5,915 nucleotides of DNA, taken from the NCBI GenBank assembly GCA_018222695.1, contig JAAEZV010000110.1, positions 1 through 5,915 of the forward strand. The letters are read 5' to 3'. The notes below the pieces were generated by a model. That model was not told where the DNA came from. It was given only the letters and a program-made list of their open reading frames with translations, and did not search any database. Source of the DNA: Gammaproteobacteria bacterium (GTDB lineage Bacteria; Pseudomonadota; Gammaproteobacteria; Pseudomonadales; Halieaceae). Each line of letters starts with the position of its first letter. Position 1 is the first letter of the stretch. The position numbers were made by a program, and so were the translations under genes. This document shows positions 1 through 5,466 of this stretch, in pieces.

Positions 1-424
1 GTCATCGATGGACAGCGTGCTGTTGGTCGCAGCCTCCACGCTCTACAAAAATATTGTAGCGCCCTTTAGTCCCTCATCCCGCGAACTTCTTTGGACCCGC
101 ACCGCTGTCATTGGCTTTTCGATTGTCGCGGCACTACTGGCGCTTAACCCGCCGGGCGACATCGTTGAAATCACGATCTTCTCGGGCAGTCTCTACGCCG
201 TCTGCTTTTTCCCCGCCGTGGTATTTGGCCTGTACTGGCAGCGCGGCTCGGCTCGCACTGTGCTCTGGTCAATGGCGGTGGGCATATCGGCCCTGATCGT
301 CTGGATTGCCTTGGGTTTGCGGCAGGACCTTCACGAGGTGTTTCCGGCTCTGGTGCTGTCCACGCTCACCTATTACCTGCTCTCCCGAGCAGAGACATCA
401 CCGCAAACCAACGCCGATCCATGA
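1..424 (+). CDS. Sodium:solute symporter (SSF family), C-terminal part, 5' truncated
   Basis: Inner-membrane Na+-coupled uptake transporter of the SSF family (relatives: PutP, PanF, SGLT). Only the last ~140 residues are present; the frame is open to the left edge, so the first ATG at 8 is internal, not a start. The first codons read S-S-M-D-S-V-L-L-V, which aligns with the TM8 segment of PutP (S-T-L-S-C-Q-L-L-V), where the Ser-Thr pair forms the Na2 sodium site; the S-S of codons 2-7 would be those ligands. Counting from the Met at 8, hydrophobic helices lie at about residues 31-46, 54-76, 84-105 and 109-126. They include the family-typical G-L-Y-W-Q-R end of a helix and a terminal H-E-V-F-P-A-L-V-L-S helix, followed by a short polar tail. 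The substrate cannot be read from this fragment. The gene converges on the acyl-CoA synthetase. Confidence 0.86.
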   Translation, partial: SSMDSVLLVAASTLYKNIVAPFSPSSRELLWTRTAVIGFSIVAALLALNPPGDIVEITIFSGSLYAVCFFPAVVFGLYWQRGSARTVLWSMAVGISALIVWIALGLRQDLHEVFPALVLSTLTYYLLSRAETSPQTNADP

Positions 425-531
425 CGTAAGAAAAAGGAAGCCACCACTTGGTCATGACGGTACCAAGAGAGGAGCCGCCACTCAGTCCCAGAGCTTAAGC
501 GCAGAAAACGTTATCGCAGCTTGAGGTTAAG
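425..531. other. Convergent intergenic gap with a small hairpin
   Basis: This 107-bp gap lies between the converging symporter and acyl-CoA synthetase genes. It holds a perfect 6-bp inverted repeat, CTTGGT (447-452) and ACCAAG (462-467), with a 9-nt loop. The loop side carries the 8-bp palindrome GTCATGAC (451-458). Another 8-bp palindrome, GCTTAAGC, is at 493-500. Read on the minus strand, the hairpin is followed about 8-9 nt later by a T-rich run (complement of 428-440), so it might help end the synthetase transcript. The stem is short and AT-rich and the T run is not adjacent, so it is not a classic intrinsic terminator. I see no open reading frame here with coding character. Confidence 0.4.
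447..467 (-). terminator. Possible weak terminator hairpin downstream of the acyl-CoA synthetase gene
   Basis: The arms CTTGGT and ACCAAG form a 6-bp stem with a 9-nt loop. On the minus strand, the direction in which the acyl-CoA synthetase is transcribed, a T-rich stretch (complement of 428-440) follows after a gap of about 8-9 nt. The distance from the synthetase stop codon (532) is about 65 nt. The gap before the T run and the short stem make this a weak candidate; termination could equally be Rho-dependent. Confidence 0.2.
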
Positions 532-2010
532 TCACTCAAATAGTGGCTTGAGAGCGGGTTTCACCACCTTCCCCATCGCATTGCGCGGCAGTGCGTCCAC
601 CACCTGAAGCTGTTTGGGCACCTTGTAGGACGACAGCTTGCCATCACACCAGCTTTTCAGGGCGTCCAACGTCATGTCACCGTCACCTTTAAGGGCCACC
701 ACCGCGGCGACAGCTTCTCCCCAGGTGCGATCCGCGATACCCACGACCGCCACTTCGGCGATCTGCGGATGCGCGAGCAATTTATTTTCAATTTCGAGGG
801 CCGACAGTTTGTAGCCGCCCGACTTGATGATATCGACAGACGAGCGACCCATAATCCGATAGTAACCGTCCTCGATTACCGCAATGTCGCCGGTGCAAAA
901 CCATCCCTCAGAGAAACTGGCCTCTGTGGCCTCCGCATTACCCCAGTACTCCAAAAAGACGGTCGGGCTCTGGATTCTAATCTCGCCGGGCGTGCCCTCC
1001 CCGGTGACGATATCGCCCTCCTCATCTACCAGCTGCACCGCGACATCGGGCAACGCCTGCCCCACATAGCCCGGGCGCCGCTCACCCCGATAGGGATTGG
1101 AGAGCGCCATGCCGATCTCTGTCATGCCGTAGCGCTCCAAGAGCACCTGCCCTGTGAGATCCCGCCACTCTTCAAACACCTCGACGGGACAGGCAGCTGA
1201 GCCCGACACGTTGAGGCGCATGTTGGCAAACCCCTCACTGATCCCCTGCACTTCTTCATCTTCCAGGGTCTCGAGATGATCGATGAGCTTCACGTAGATG
1301 GTGGGGACTGCCATGAACACGCTGAATGTATCGGCGGCGACTTGCGCACAAAGCGCAGTGAGATCGAGCCTGGGCATTGCATGCACCGTGGCCCCGGCCC
1401 ACAGCGCGCAGCTCAGTACGTTGATGATCCCATGCACGTGATGAAGAGGCAGAAACAGCGGTATAACATCCTCCGGCTGCCACTCCCAGGCGGTGACCAG
1501 CGTCTCGATCTGTGCCGCGATATTGCCGTGGGTCGTTACCGCTCCCTTGGGTTTGCTGGTGGTCCCACTGGTAAAAACAATCATCGCCCGTCGCTGTGGA
1601 GAGAGCTCGGGCAACGGCAACACACTATCCGTCACGGTGTCGCTGACGGTAGCGATCGGCATAGCCAGGCGATCACATAGGCCTTCGATACCGGCCAGGG
1701 TCTGCTGATCGACGATGACCTGTGTCACCCCCGCGCTGGTCAGGCAGTGCTCCCATTCAGATTCTGCCGAGGCGACATTAAGGGGAATCGCAATACCGCC
1801 TGCTCGCCACACGCCATGCAATGCGGTCACATAATCGACGCCGGCCGGAATAAGAAAGGCAATGCGCGCCTCCTCAAGATCACTGCGGCCAGCGAGAAGT
1901 CCGCTGGCAAACTGCACAATGCGGCTCTCGACTTGTGCGTAGGTGAAGGCATGGTCGCCTTCGATCAAAGCAACCTTGTCGGGCCTGTCGCTGTTCAGCA
2001 CGTGGTTCAT
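532..2010 (-). CDS. ACSF3/MatB-like malonyl-CoA (methylmalonyl-CoA) synthetase, AMP-forming
   Basis: Cytoplasmic ANL-superfamily ligase that adenylates a carboxylic acid with ATP and transfers it to CoA; 492 residues, full length. Visible motifs: nucleotide P-loop F-T-S-G-T-T-S-K-P-K-G (146-156), P-L-H-H-V-H-G (188-194), the adenine-site Y-G-M-T-E (294-298) followed by S-N-P-Y-R-G-E-R-R-P-G, T-G-D (373-375), the hinge region G-R-S-S-V-D-I-I-K-S-G-G-Y-K (388-401), and the C-terminal N-A-M-G-K with catalytic Lys481. From memory, the L-L-E-R-Y-G-M-T-E-I-G-M-A-L-S and S-V-D-I-I-K-x-G-G-Y-K stretches match human ACSF3, a malonyl-CoA synthetase also linked to methylmalonate, better than generic fatty acyl or acetyl-CoA ligases; the S-N-P-Y-x-G-x-R-x-P-G run is shared with bacterial MatB. 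The P-loop has Ser152 in the usual Gly position, as CaiC does. The ATG at 2010 has no clear Shine-Dalgarno, but the start of the protein fits the family. Substrate specificity is inferred. Confidence 0.94.
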   Translation of the reverse strand: MNHVLNSDRPDKVALIEGDHAFTYAQVESRIVQFASGLLAGRSDLEEARIAFLIPAGVDYVTALHGVWRAGGIAIPLNVASAESEWEHCLTSAGVTQVIVDQQTLAGIEGLCDRLAMPIATVSDTVTDSVLPLPELSPQRRAMIVFTSGTTSKPKGAVTTHGNIAAQIETLVTAWEWQPEDVIPLFLPLHHVHGIINVLSCALWAGATVHAMPRLDLTALCAQVAADTFSVFMAVPTIYVKLIDHLETLEDEEVQGISEGFANMRLNVSGSAACPVEVFEEWRDLTGQVLLERYGMTEIGMALSNPYRGERRPGYVGQALPDVAVQLVDEEGDIVTGEGTPGEIRIQSPTVFLEYWGNAEATEASFSEGWFCTGDIAVIEDGYYRIMGRSSVDIIKSGGYKLSALEIENKLLAHPQIAEVAVVGIADRTWGEAVAAVVALKGDGDMTLDALKSWCDGKLSSYKVPKQLQVVDALPRNAMGKVVKPALKPLFE

Positions 2011-2169
2011 GGGGCGCAGTCAATGGTTGGACAGGGACAGTCTACGGCAAAGTCCGGGGAAAAGAGCCGTTAAGCGGTCTTGCCGTCACAGAGCTACTCG
2101 GATCATGAGTACCACGTAACCTACACGCCCAGCCACATCGATCTCAGGCATAATCTTCCGAGCACGGCG
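2011..2169. promoter_or_regulatory. Divergent promoter region between acyl-CoA synthetase and alpha/beta hydrolase
   Basis: These 159 bp must drive both divergent genes. I see an inverted pair of 7-mers, ACGGCAA (2044-2050) and TTGCCGT (2080-2086), 29 bp apart. The right one is part of TTGCCGTCACAG (2080-2091), which recurs exactly upstream of the PhyH gene on the minus strand. A CATAAT hexamer at 2149-2154 resembles a -10 box for the rightward gene, but there is no good -35 box at the right distance, and it would leave only a very short leader before the ATG at 2170. No convincing minus-strand sigma-70 promoter stands out. The rightward hydrolase frame is open from a TTG at 2080, but the stretch 2080-2169 does not look like protein-coding sequence. 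Confidence 0.45.
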
Positions 2170-3093
2170 ATGAAATTGAAAACGGTTAAACAAAGATATT
2201 CGGTGCAAGAAGTCTCACTTTTAGGCGCTAACCTCGTCCACAGACTGACGCGATGCTTGCTCATCGCGAGTCTGCTGATGGGAGTGGCCGCACAGGCTGA
2301 CGAACGCCTGACCAGCGGCGTTACGACTGCAAAAGACGGCGTCCAAATCCACTACGAGTCTGGGGGCAATGGATCACCGTCGCTTGTTTTCATCCATGGC
2401 TGGAACTGCGATCGCAGCTACTGGTCGGCGCAGCTGCCCGTGTTCGCATCGACGCATCAAGTCGTGGCTATTGATCTTGCCGGGCACGGCGACTCCGGGG
2501 TAAACCGCGTGGAATGGTCGATGGCCAATTTTGGTGCCGATGTCGCTGCGGTGGCCAACAGGCTGCAACTGGAAGAGATCATCTTGGTCGGCCACTCGAT
2601 GGGCGGGCCGGTGGCACTGGAAGCCGCGAGGTTGCTTAAAGGGCGTGTCAAAATGGTCATCGGCGCTGACACCCTGGGCGATGTGTCACTGCGCTACCCC
2701 GATGAGCAACTCGCGGGGATGCTCGCCGCCTTGGAGGCTGATTTCTCCGGCACGGTGGAAGGCTTGGTGCGCGGCAGTTTCTTCTTACCTACATCAGACC
2801 CCGCGCTGATTGACCAGATCGCGAGCGATATGAGTGCCGCGCCAGCCGCAGCGGGAATAGGCGCGTTTGGAGGCTTTGCGCGCTGGTTTAACGAGGAAGT
2901 CGAGCAGACATTGGCGGACATCGACGTACCCGTTCGCCTGATCAACTCAGACTATCGCCCGACCAATATCGGTGCGGGGCAGGCTCTTACTACCTCATTT
3001 GAGGCGGTGCTCATGTCAGGCGTGGGCCACTTTGTGATGCAGGAAGACCCCGCGCAGTTCAACGCCATCATGGCTGAACTGCTGAATCACTAG
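2170..3093 (+). CDS. Exported alpha/beta-fold hydrolase
   Basis: Serine hydrolase of the alpha/beta-hydrolase-1 type (esterase, lactonase or related), predicted to act in the periplasm. From the ATG at 2170 it has 307 residues. A signal peptide is visible: basic H-R-L-T-R, hydrophobic core C-L-L-I-A-S-L-L-M-G-V-A (29-40) and an A-Q-A site, giving likely cleavage at 43/44. The mature domain shows F-I-H-G-W (74-78, oxyanion hole), D-L-A-G-H-G-D-S-G (102-110), nucleophile elbow G-H-S-M-G-G with Ser143, probable acid Asp261 (I-N-S-D-Y), and catalytic His287 in G-V-G-H-F. The frame continues upstream to a TTG at 2080, but those residues look non-coding; even from 2170 the region before the hydrophobic core is long (about 28 residues) and there is no good ribosome binding site. 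GTG at 2203 is an alternative start. The substrate is unknown. It is divergent from the acyl-CoA synthetase and convergent with PhyH. Confidence 0.9.
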   Translation: MKLKTVKQRYSVQEVSLLGANLVHRLTRCLLIASLLMGVAAQADERLTSGVTTAKDGVQIHYESGGNGSPSLVFIHGWNCDRSYWSAQLPVFASTHQVVAIDLAGHGDSGVNRVEWSMANFGADVAAVANRLQLEEIILVGHSMGGPVALEAARLLKGRVKMVIGADTLGDVSLRYPDEQLAGMLAALEADFSGTVEGLVRGSFFLPTSDPALIDQIASDMSAAPAAAGIGAFGGFARWFNEEVEQTLADIDVPVRLINSDYRPTNIGAGQALTTSFEAVLMSGVGHFVMQEDPAQFNAIMAELLNH

Positions 3094-3139
3094 CGACCAC
3101 TTACATCGCTAACGACTGCTTGAATCGCTAAGGGCTGCC
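3083..3139. repeat. Three degenerate 19-bp tandem repeats across the hydrolase stop codon
   Basis: Three consecutive 19-bp units can be aligned: 3083-3101 TGAATCACTAGCGACCACT, 3102-3120 TACATCGCTAACGACTGCT and 3121-3139 TGAATCGCTAAGGGCTGCC. By eye, units 1/2 agree at 13, units 2/3 at 14 and units 1/3 at 12 of 19 positions. The core A-T-C-(A/G)-C-T-A recurs at exact 19-bp spacing (3086, 3105, 3124). The first unit overlaps the end of the hydrolase gene. The copies are few and diverged, so an old local duplication is the simplest reading. Confidence 0.5.
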
Positions 3140-3158
3140 GCCCGGCTACTTTCGCTAG
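3090..3158. other. Convergent intergenic region with inverted repeats
   Basis: The gap between the converging hydrolase and PhyH genes (3094-3163) is bracketed by a 7-bp inverted repeat, CTAGCGA (3090-3096) and TCGCTAG (3152-3158). It also contains a small GC hairpin, GGGC (3132-3135) / GCCC (3140-3143) with a TGCC loop. These elements could act as a bidirectional transcript end, but neither strand has a strong T run after the hairpin. I see no gene in the gap. Confidence 0.35.
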
Positions 3159-3163
3159 GCAAT

Positions 3164-4333
3164 TCAGATGCTGAGATCGTCGATGTTGTAGTCCTTGAGG
3201 TCAGCCCGCGCCGACTCACTCCACCGGTAGTCGTTGGCGGCGGCCAAGAGCGGCCGATATTGGTAAGGGGTCTCGTCGGGGAATCGCTGCTTGCGAGCAT
3301 CAATCGCGTATCCGATCGCCCGTGAGCGGCGATTCACAATTTCCTCGTCAAACACCTGCGCATCACTGTGGATACCACCACCCATCACGCCCAACACTGA
3401 GGAGCGCTTATGAAAGCCGAAGTTCACGGTAATACGCGGCTCAAAACCACAGTTGGGGAATGAGCCATGCAGTAGCTGCCGGTTACACATCACCACGTCG
3501 CCAGGATTACAAACGATCGGTACCGCTCCCTCGAGGCGCTCACTGCCCGATTCGTCCACCAGTGCCTTGATATCAAGCTTGCCCTGCTTGTGCGTGCCCG
3601 GGAGGACCCAGACACCGTTTACCGCGGTGCTGCCATACACCTGGGCCATGAAATTAAAGCCGTGAATGTCCTCATCAAAGTCAGGGCTGTCCCAGTGGGT
3701 GACCCCATCCTGATGCCAAGAAACCGCCGCACCGATGCCGGGCTCTTTGATAAACAATGCCTCATTGAACGGCGCAAAATCGGGGCCATTAATCGACTCG
3801 GTGACTTTGAGTAATTCGGGGTGAGCGTAGGTTCTCAAACACGCATCCGAGAACTGCAGCGAGCCGAGCAAAATGAAGGGAGCCGCCATGGGGGCATCTG
3901 CATCGGCCTCTGGCTCAAACATTTTCACCTGATGGCGGCCGTTAGCGAGCTCGGTACCGCCCAGCGGGTCACCCAGCGGTTTTGACCAAACCAGCGTTAA
4001 CGCCTTGGCGTCAGCACCTAAGGCCGGTTCGCCGGCGGCATTCACCTGACTTTCCGGCCCGGTGGGAAACTGCGCGCGCATGGTATCGAGATCGGCTTTG
4101 ATGTCGTCGAGCTCTTCGTCGCTCAGCACATTTTCAAAAACATAAAAGCCGTATTCGGAATACGCCGCCCGAATCTCGTCTGCCAGCGCGCCGGATTCGG
4201 TGAACCTCAGCGGCCCCCTGTTCGGTAGCGCGAGCGCGGCCGCCTGACCCTCTAATAGGTAAGTGCGCATGGCATCCGCCTGCTCGCCGTAATGATTAGC
4301 GCAGGCCTCTATAGACTCACTGATATCAATCAC
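3164..4333 (-). CDS. Phytanoyl-CoA dioxygenase (PhyH) family Fe(II)/2-oxoglutarate-dependent oxygenase
   Basis: Cytoplasmic non-haem iron oxygenase that would hydroxylate an organic substrate while converting 2-oxoglutarate and O2 to succinate and CO2. From GTG at 4333 it has 389 residues. The iron triad is visible: His207-x-Asp209 in S-W-H-Q-D-G and distal His289 in L-L-H-G-S; Arg300 in E-P-R-I-T-V-N-F, 11 residues later, is the expected 2-oxoglutarate anchor. V-W-V-L-P-G-T-H-K (241-249) is typical of the family. The N-terminal part has the usual Y-G-F-Y-V-F-E-N-V-L-S-D-E-E-L opening. I prefer GTG 4333 because GGGGGTG, close to GGAGGTG, lies 6 nt upstream; a longer frame starts at TTG 4363 without such a site. 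The family covers CoA esters, ectoine and many other substrates, so the substrate is unknown. The gene lies 82 bp after the MBL gene on the same strand. Confidence 0.94.
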   Translation of the reverse strand: MIDISESIEACANHYGEQADAMRTYLLEGQAAALALPNRGPLRFTESGALADEIRAAYSEYGFYVFENVLSDEELDDIKADLDTMRAQFPTGPESQVNAAGEPALGADAKALTLVWSKPLGDPLGGTELANGRHQVKMFEPEADADAPMAAPFILLGSLQFSDACLRTYAHPELLKVTESINGPDFAPFNEALFIKEPGIGAAVSWHQDGVTHWDSPDFDEDIHGFNFMAQVYGSTAVNGVWVLPGTHKQGKLDIKALVDESGSERLEGAVPIVCNPGDVVMCNRQLLHGSFPNCGFEPRITVNFGFHKRSSVLGVMGGGIHSDAQVFDEEIVNRRSRAIGYAIDARKQRFPDETPYQYRPLLAAANDYRWSESARADLKDYNIDDLSI

Positions 4334-4415
4334 AAAACACCCCCAAACATGCTGTGACGGCAAACCATACCAGATCGCCGCGACTGTTTAAGTTACCGGA
4401 CGGTCACGACAACGC
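4334..4415 (-). promoter_or_regulatory. Intergenic leader upstream of PhyH with a possible weak promoter
   Basis: This gap separates the MBL stop from the PhyH start. On the minus strand, TTGTCG (complement of 4407-4412) and TAAACA (complement of 4385-4390) are 16 bp apart and could be a poor sigma-70 promoter, with about 4 and 3 matches to consensus. Downstream, the minus strand carries TTGCCGTCACAG (4363-4352), identical to 2080-2091 in the divergent promoter region. I see no terminator hairpin after the MBL gene, so read-through from it is plausible. Confidence 0.22.
4338..4344 (-). promoter_or_regulatory. Ribosome binding site deciding the PhyH start
   Basis: On the minus strand, GGGGGTG differs from GGAGGTG by one base. 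Its G-run ends 6 nt before the GTG at 4333. The upstream TTG at 4363 has no comparable site, which favours the shorter 389-residue protein. Confidence 0.55.
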
Positions 4416-5375
4416 CTATTCGACTGAACTGCGGATGATGGTCAGCTCTGGCGTAATCACTGAACCGATGGCCGCGTGAGAGATGTGAGAGCGCGGCAGC
4501 TGCAACTGACTGGCGATGATTTCAGCCGCAGCAATGCCGGTGCAATGGCCACCCATCATCAGCCCCAAACCCTTCTCCTCGAGCCAGCTTGCCGTGCGGT
4601 TCAGTGTCTCGCTGTCAGCCTGCCAAAGATGGAACCCGCCAACGATGGAATAAATCGGTTCATCTTTTATCGACTGCAACACCTTGCCGGTATTGATCAA
4701 ACCCGAGTGACCGCAACCGGAAGTCATCAGCCAGCCTTTATCAGTGAGATACCCCAGAGACTGATCATCCATGATGATGTCTGGTACCGGCGCACCATTC
4801 TGATTGATAAACAGCCCCGCGGGGCCGTTGTAGTGCTCCTCTACCCGCGGCACGGGACCCGTCAACCACAGCTTGGGGGCTATTTCGGTAGGTTCGCTTA
4901 TCTCACTGAAGCGGATCCCGAGAGCTTCGGCTGCGGCTTTGAAGTCTTGCGCACTGGCGAAATCACCGGGACCCACCTCGACACCCGTTGCGGTCGCGCG
5001 CTGGTCAAAAAACCCCGCGGCCACATACACCTGACTCAGGGCGGCTTCATTCGCGGGGCGAAAATGCTCGCGGAGAATCAACAAGCCCCCGGTATGGTCA
5101 CTGTGAAAGTGACTGAGCACGACCTTCTCGACCCCTGATAGATCGACGCCCAGATGCAGCACGTTGTGGAGCACGGTGTCTTCTTTGAAGCCGGTATCGA
5201 AGAGCACTGCGTCCTGCTCGCCCTCAAAAAGCGCGGCAAAGCTCCACTCACCCAAACCACCATAATCAGAAATGTTGGTTGCCAGCACCGTGATCTGATA
5301 CGGCGCGGTTTGAGCCAAAGCCGAAAACGTAGTGCACAGGCTCAAGACAACGACTCTGATAAATCGAGAATTCAT
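4416..5375 (-). CDS. Exported metallo-beta-lactamase-fold hydrolase, COG1237/DHPS-like
   Basis: Metal-dependent hydrolase with the MBL fold, predicted to be exported. From ATG 5375 it has 319 residues. A Sec signal peptide is visible: N-S-R-F-I-R, hydrophobic 8-18, then A-L-A and likely cleavage at 21/22. Motifs: A-V-L-F-D-T-G (56-62), S-H-F-H-S-D-H-T-G-G with His89, His91, Asp93 and His94, then D-D-Q-S-L-G-Y (203-209), S-G-C-G-H-S-G with His223, V-G-G-F-H-L (245-250) and G-G-H-C-T-G with His277. The D-x-S-L, G-C-x-H-x-G, G-G-F-H-L and G-H-C-T-G series is characteristic of COG1237, which includes proteins named 7,8-dihydropterin-6-methyl-4-(beta-D-ribofuranosyl)aminobenzene-5'-phosphate synthase; that name is unlikely to describe a periplasmic enzyme. 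His223 and His277 are the probable remaining metal ligands. The start is set by GGAGG 9 nt upstream; an earlier in-frame GTG at 5408 would spoil the signal peptide. The true substrate is unknown. Confidence 0.94.
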   Translation of the reverse strand: MNSRFIRVVVLSLCTTFSALAQTAPYQITVLATNISDYGGLGEWSFAALFEGEQDAVLFDTGFKEDTVLHNVLHLGVDLSGVEKVVLSHFHSDHTGGLLILREHFRPANEAALSQVYVAAGFFDQRATATGVEVGPGDFASAQDFKAAAEALGIRFSEISEPTEIAPKLWLTGPVPRVEEHYNGPAGLFINQNGAPVPDIIMDDQSLGYLTDKGWLMTSGCGHSGLINTGKVLQSIKDEPIYSIVGGFHLWQADSETLNRTASWLEEKGLGLMMGGHCTGIAAAEIIASQLQLPRSHISHAAIGSVITPELTIIRSSVE

Positions 5376-5466
5376 TAATCGCTTCCTCCGGTTGATGGGC
5401 GACTCCACATAAATCCTATCGCATGCACAGTGCTACCACGGGCATCCGCGCTCCCTAATCTGATGT
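5376..5466 (-). other. Intergenic gap between dehydrogenase and MBL hydrolase
   Basis: This is 91 bp between two same-strand genes. Besides the GGAGG ribosome binding site, it contains a short odd-centred palindrome, GCAC-A-GTGC, within the complement of about 5424-5433. I see no clear promoter boxes and no terminator with a T run, so co-transcription with the dehydrogenase is possible but not shown. Confidence 0.3.
5385..5389 (-). promoter_or_regulatory. Shine-Dalgarno site deciding the MBL hydrolase start
   Basis: The minus strand reads GGAGG, 9 nt before the ATG at 5375. It is the best ribosome binding site in the window. It fixes a start that leaves a canonical short signal peptide and rules out the GTG at 5408. 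Confidence 0.75.

Noticed and set aside
8..424. Reading the symporter fragment as a complete 138-residue membrane protein starting at ATG 8
   Set aside because: The frame is open to the left edge, the preceding codons fit the SSF TM8 sodium-site motif, and the helices match only the C-terminal part of the family.
769..1200. A 143-codon plus-strand frame, and another at 1276-1680, inside the acyl-CoA synthetase gene
   Set aside because: Both are antisense to a well-supported ligase gene and their translations look like no known protein family.
3132..3143. The GGGC-TGCC-GCCC hairpin as an intrinsic terminator
   Set aside because: The stem is only 4 bp and neither strand has an adjacent T run. 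It is mentioned only as part of the intergenic region.
3109..3303. A 64-codon minus-strand frame overlapping the PhyH 3' end
   Set aside because: It overlaps the PhyH coding sequence in another frame and has a Ser/Thr/Arg-rich low-complexity translation, as expected for a shadow.
4476..5138. A 220-codon open frame on the plus strand, opposite the MBL hydrolase gene
   Set aside because: It is fully antisense to a gene with intact motifs. Its translation shows no recognisable domain and it has no ribosome binding site I can see. It is a typical shadow frame in high-GC DNA.
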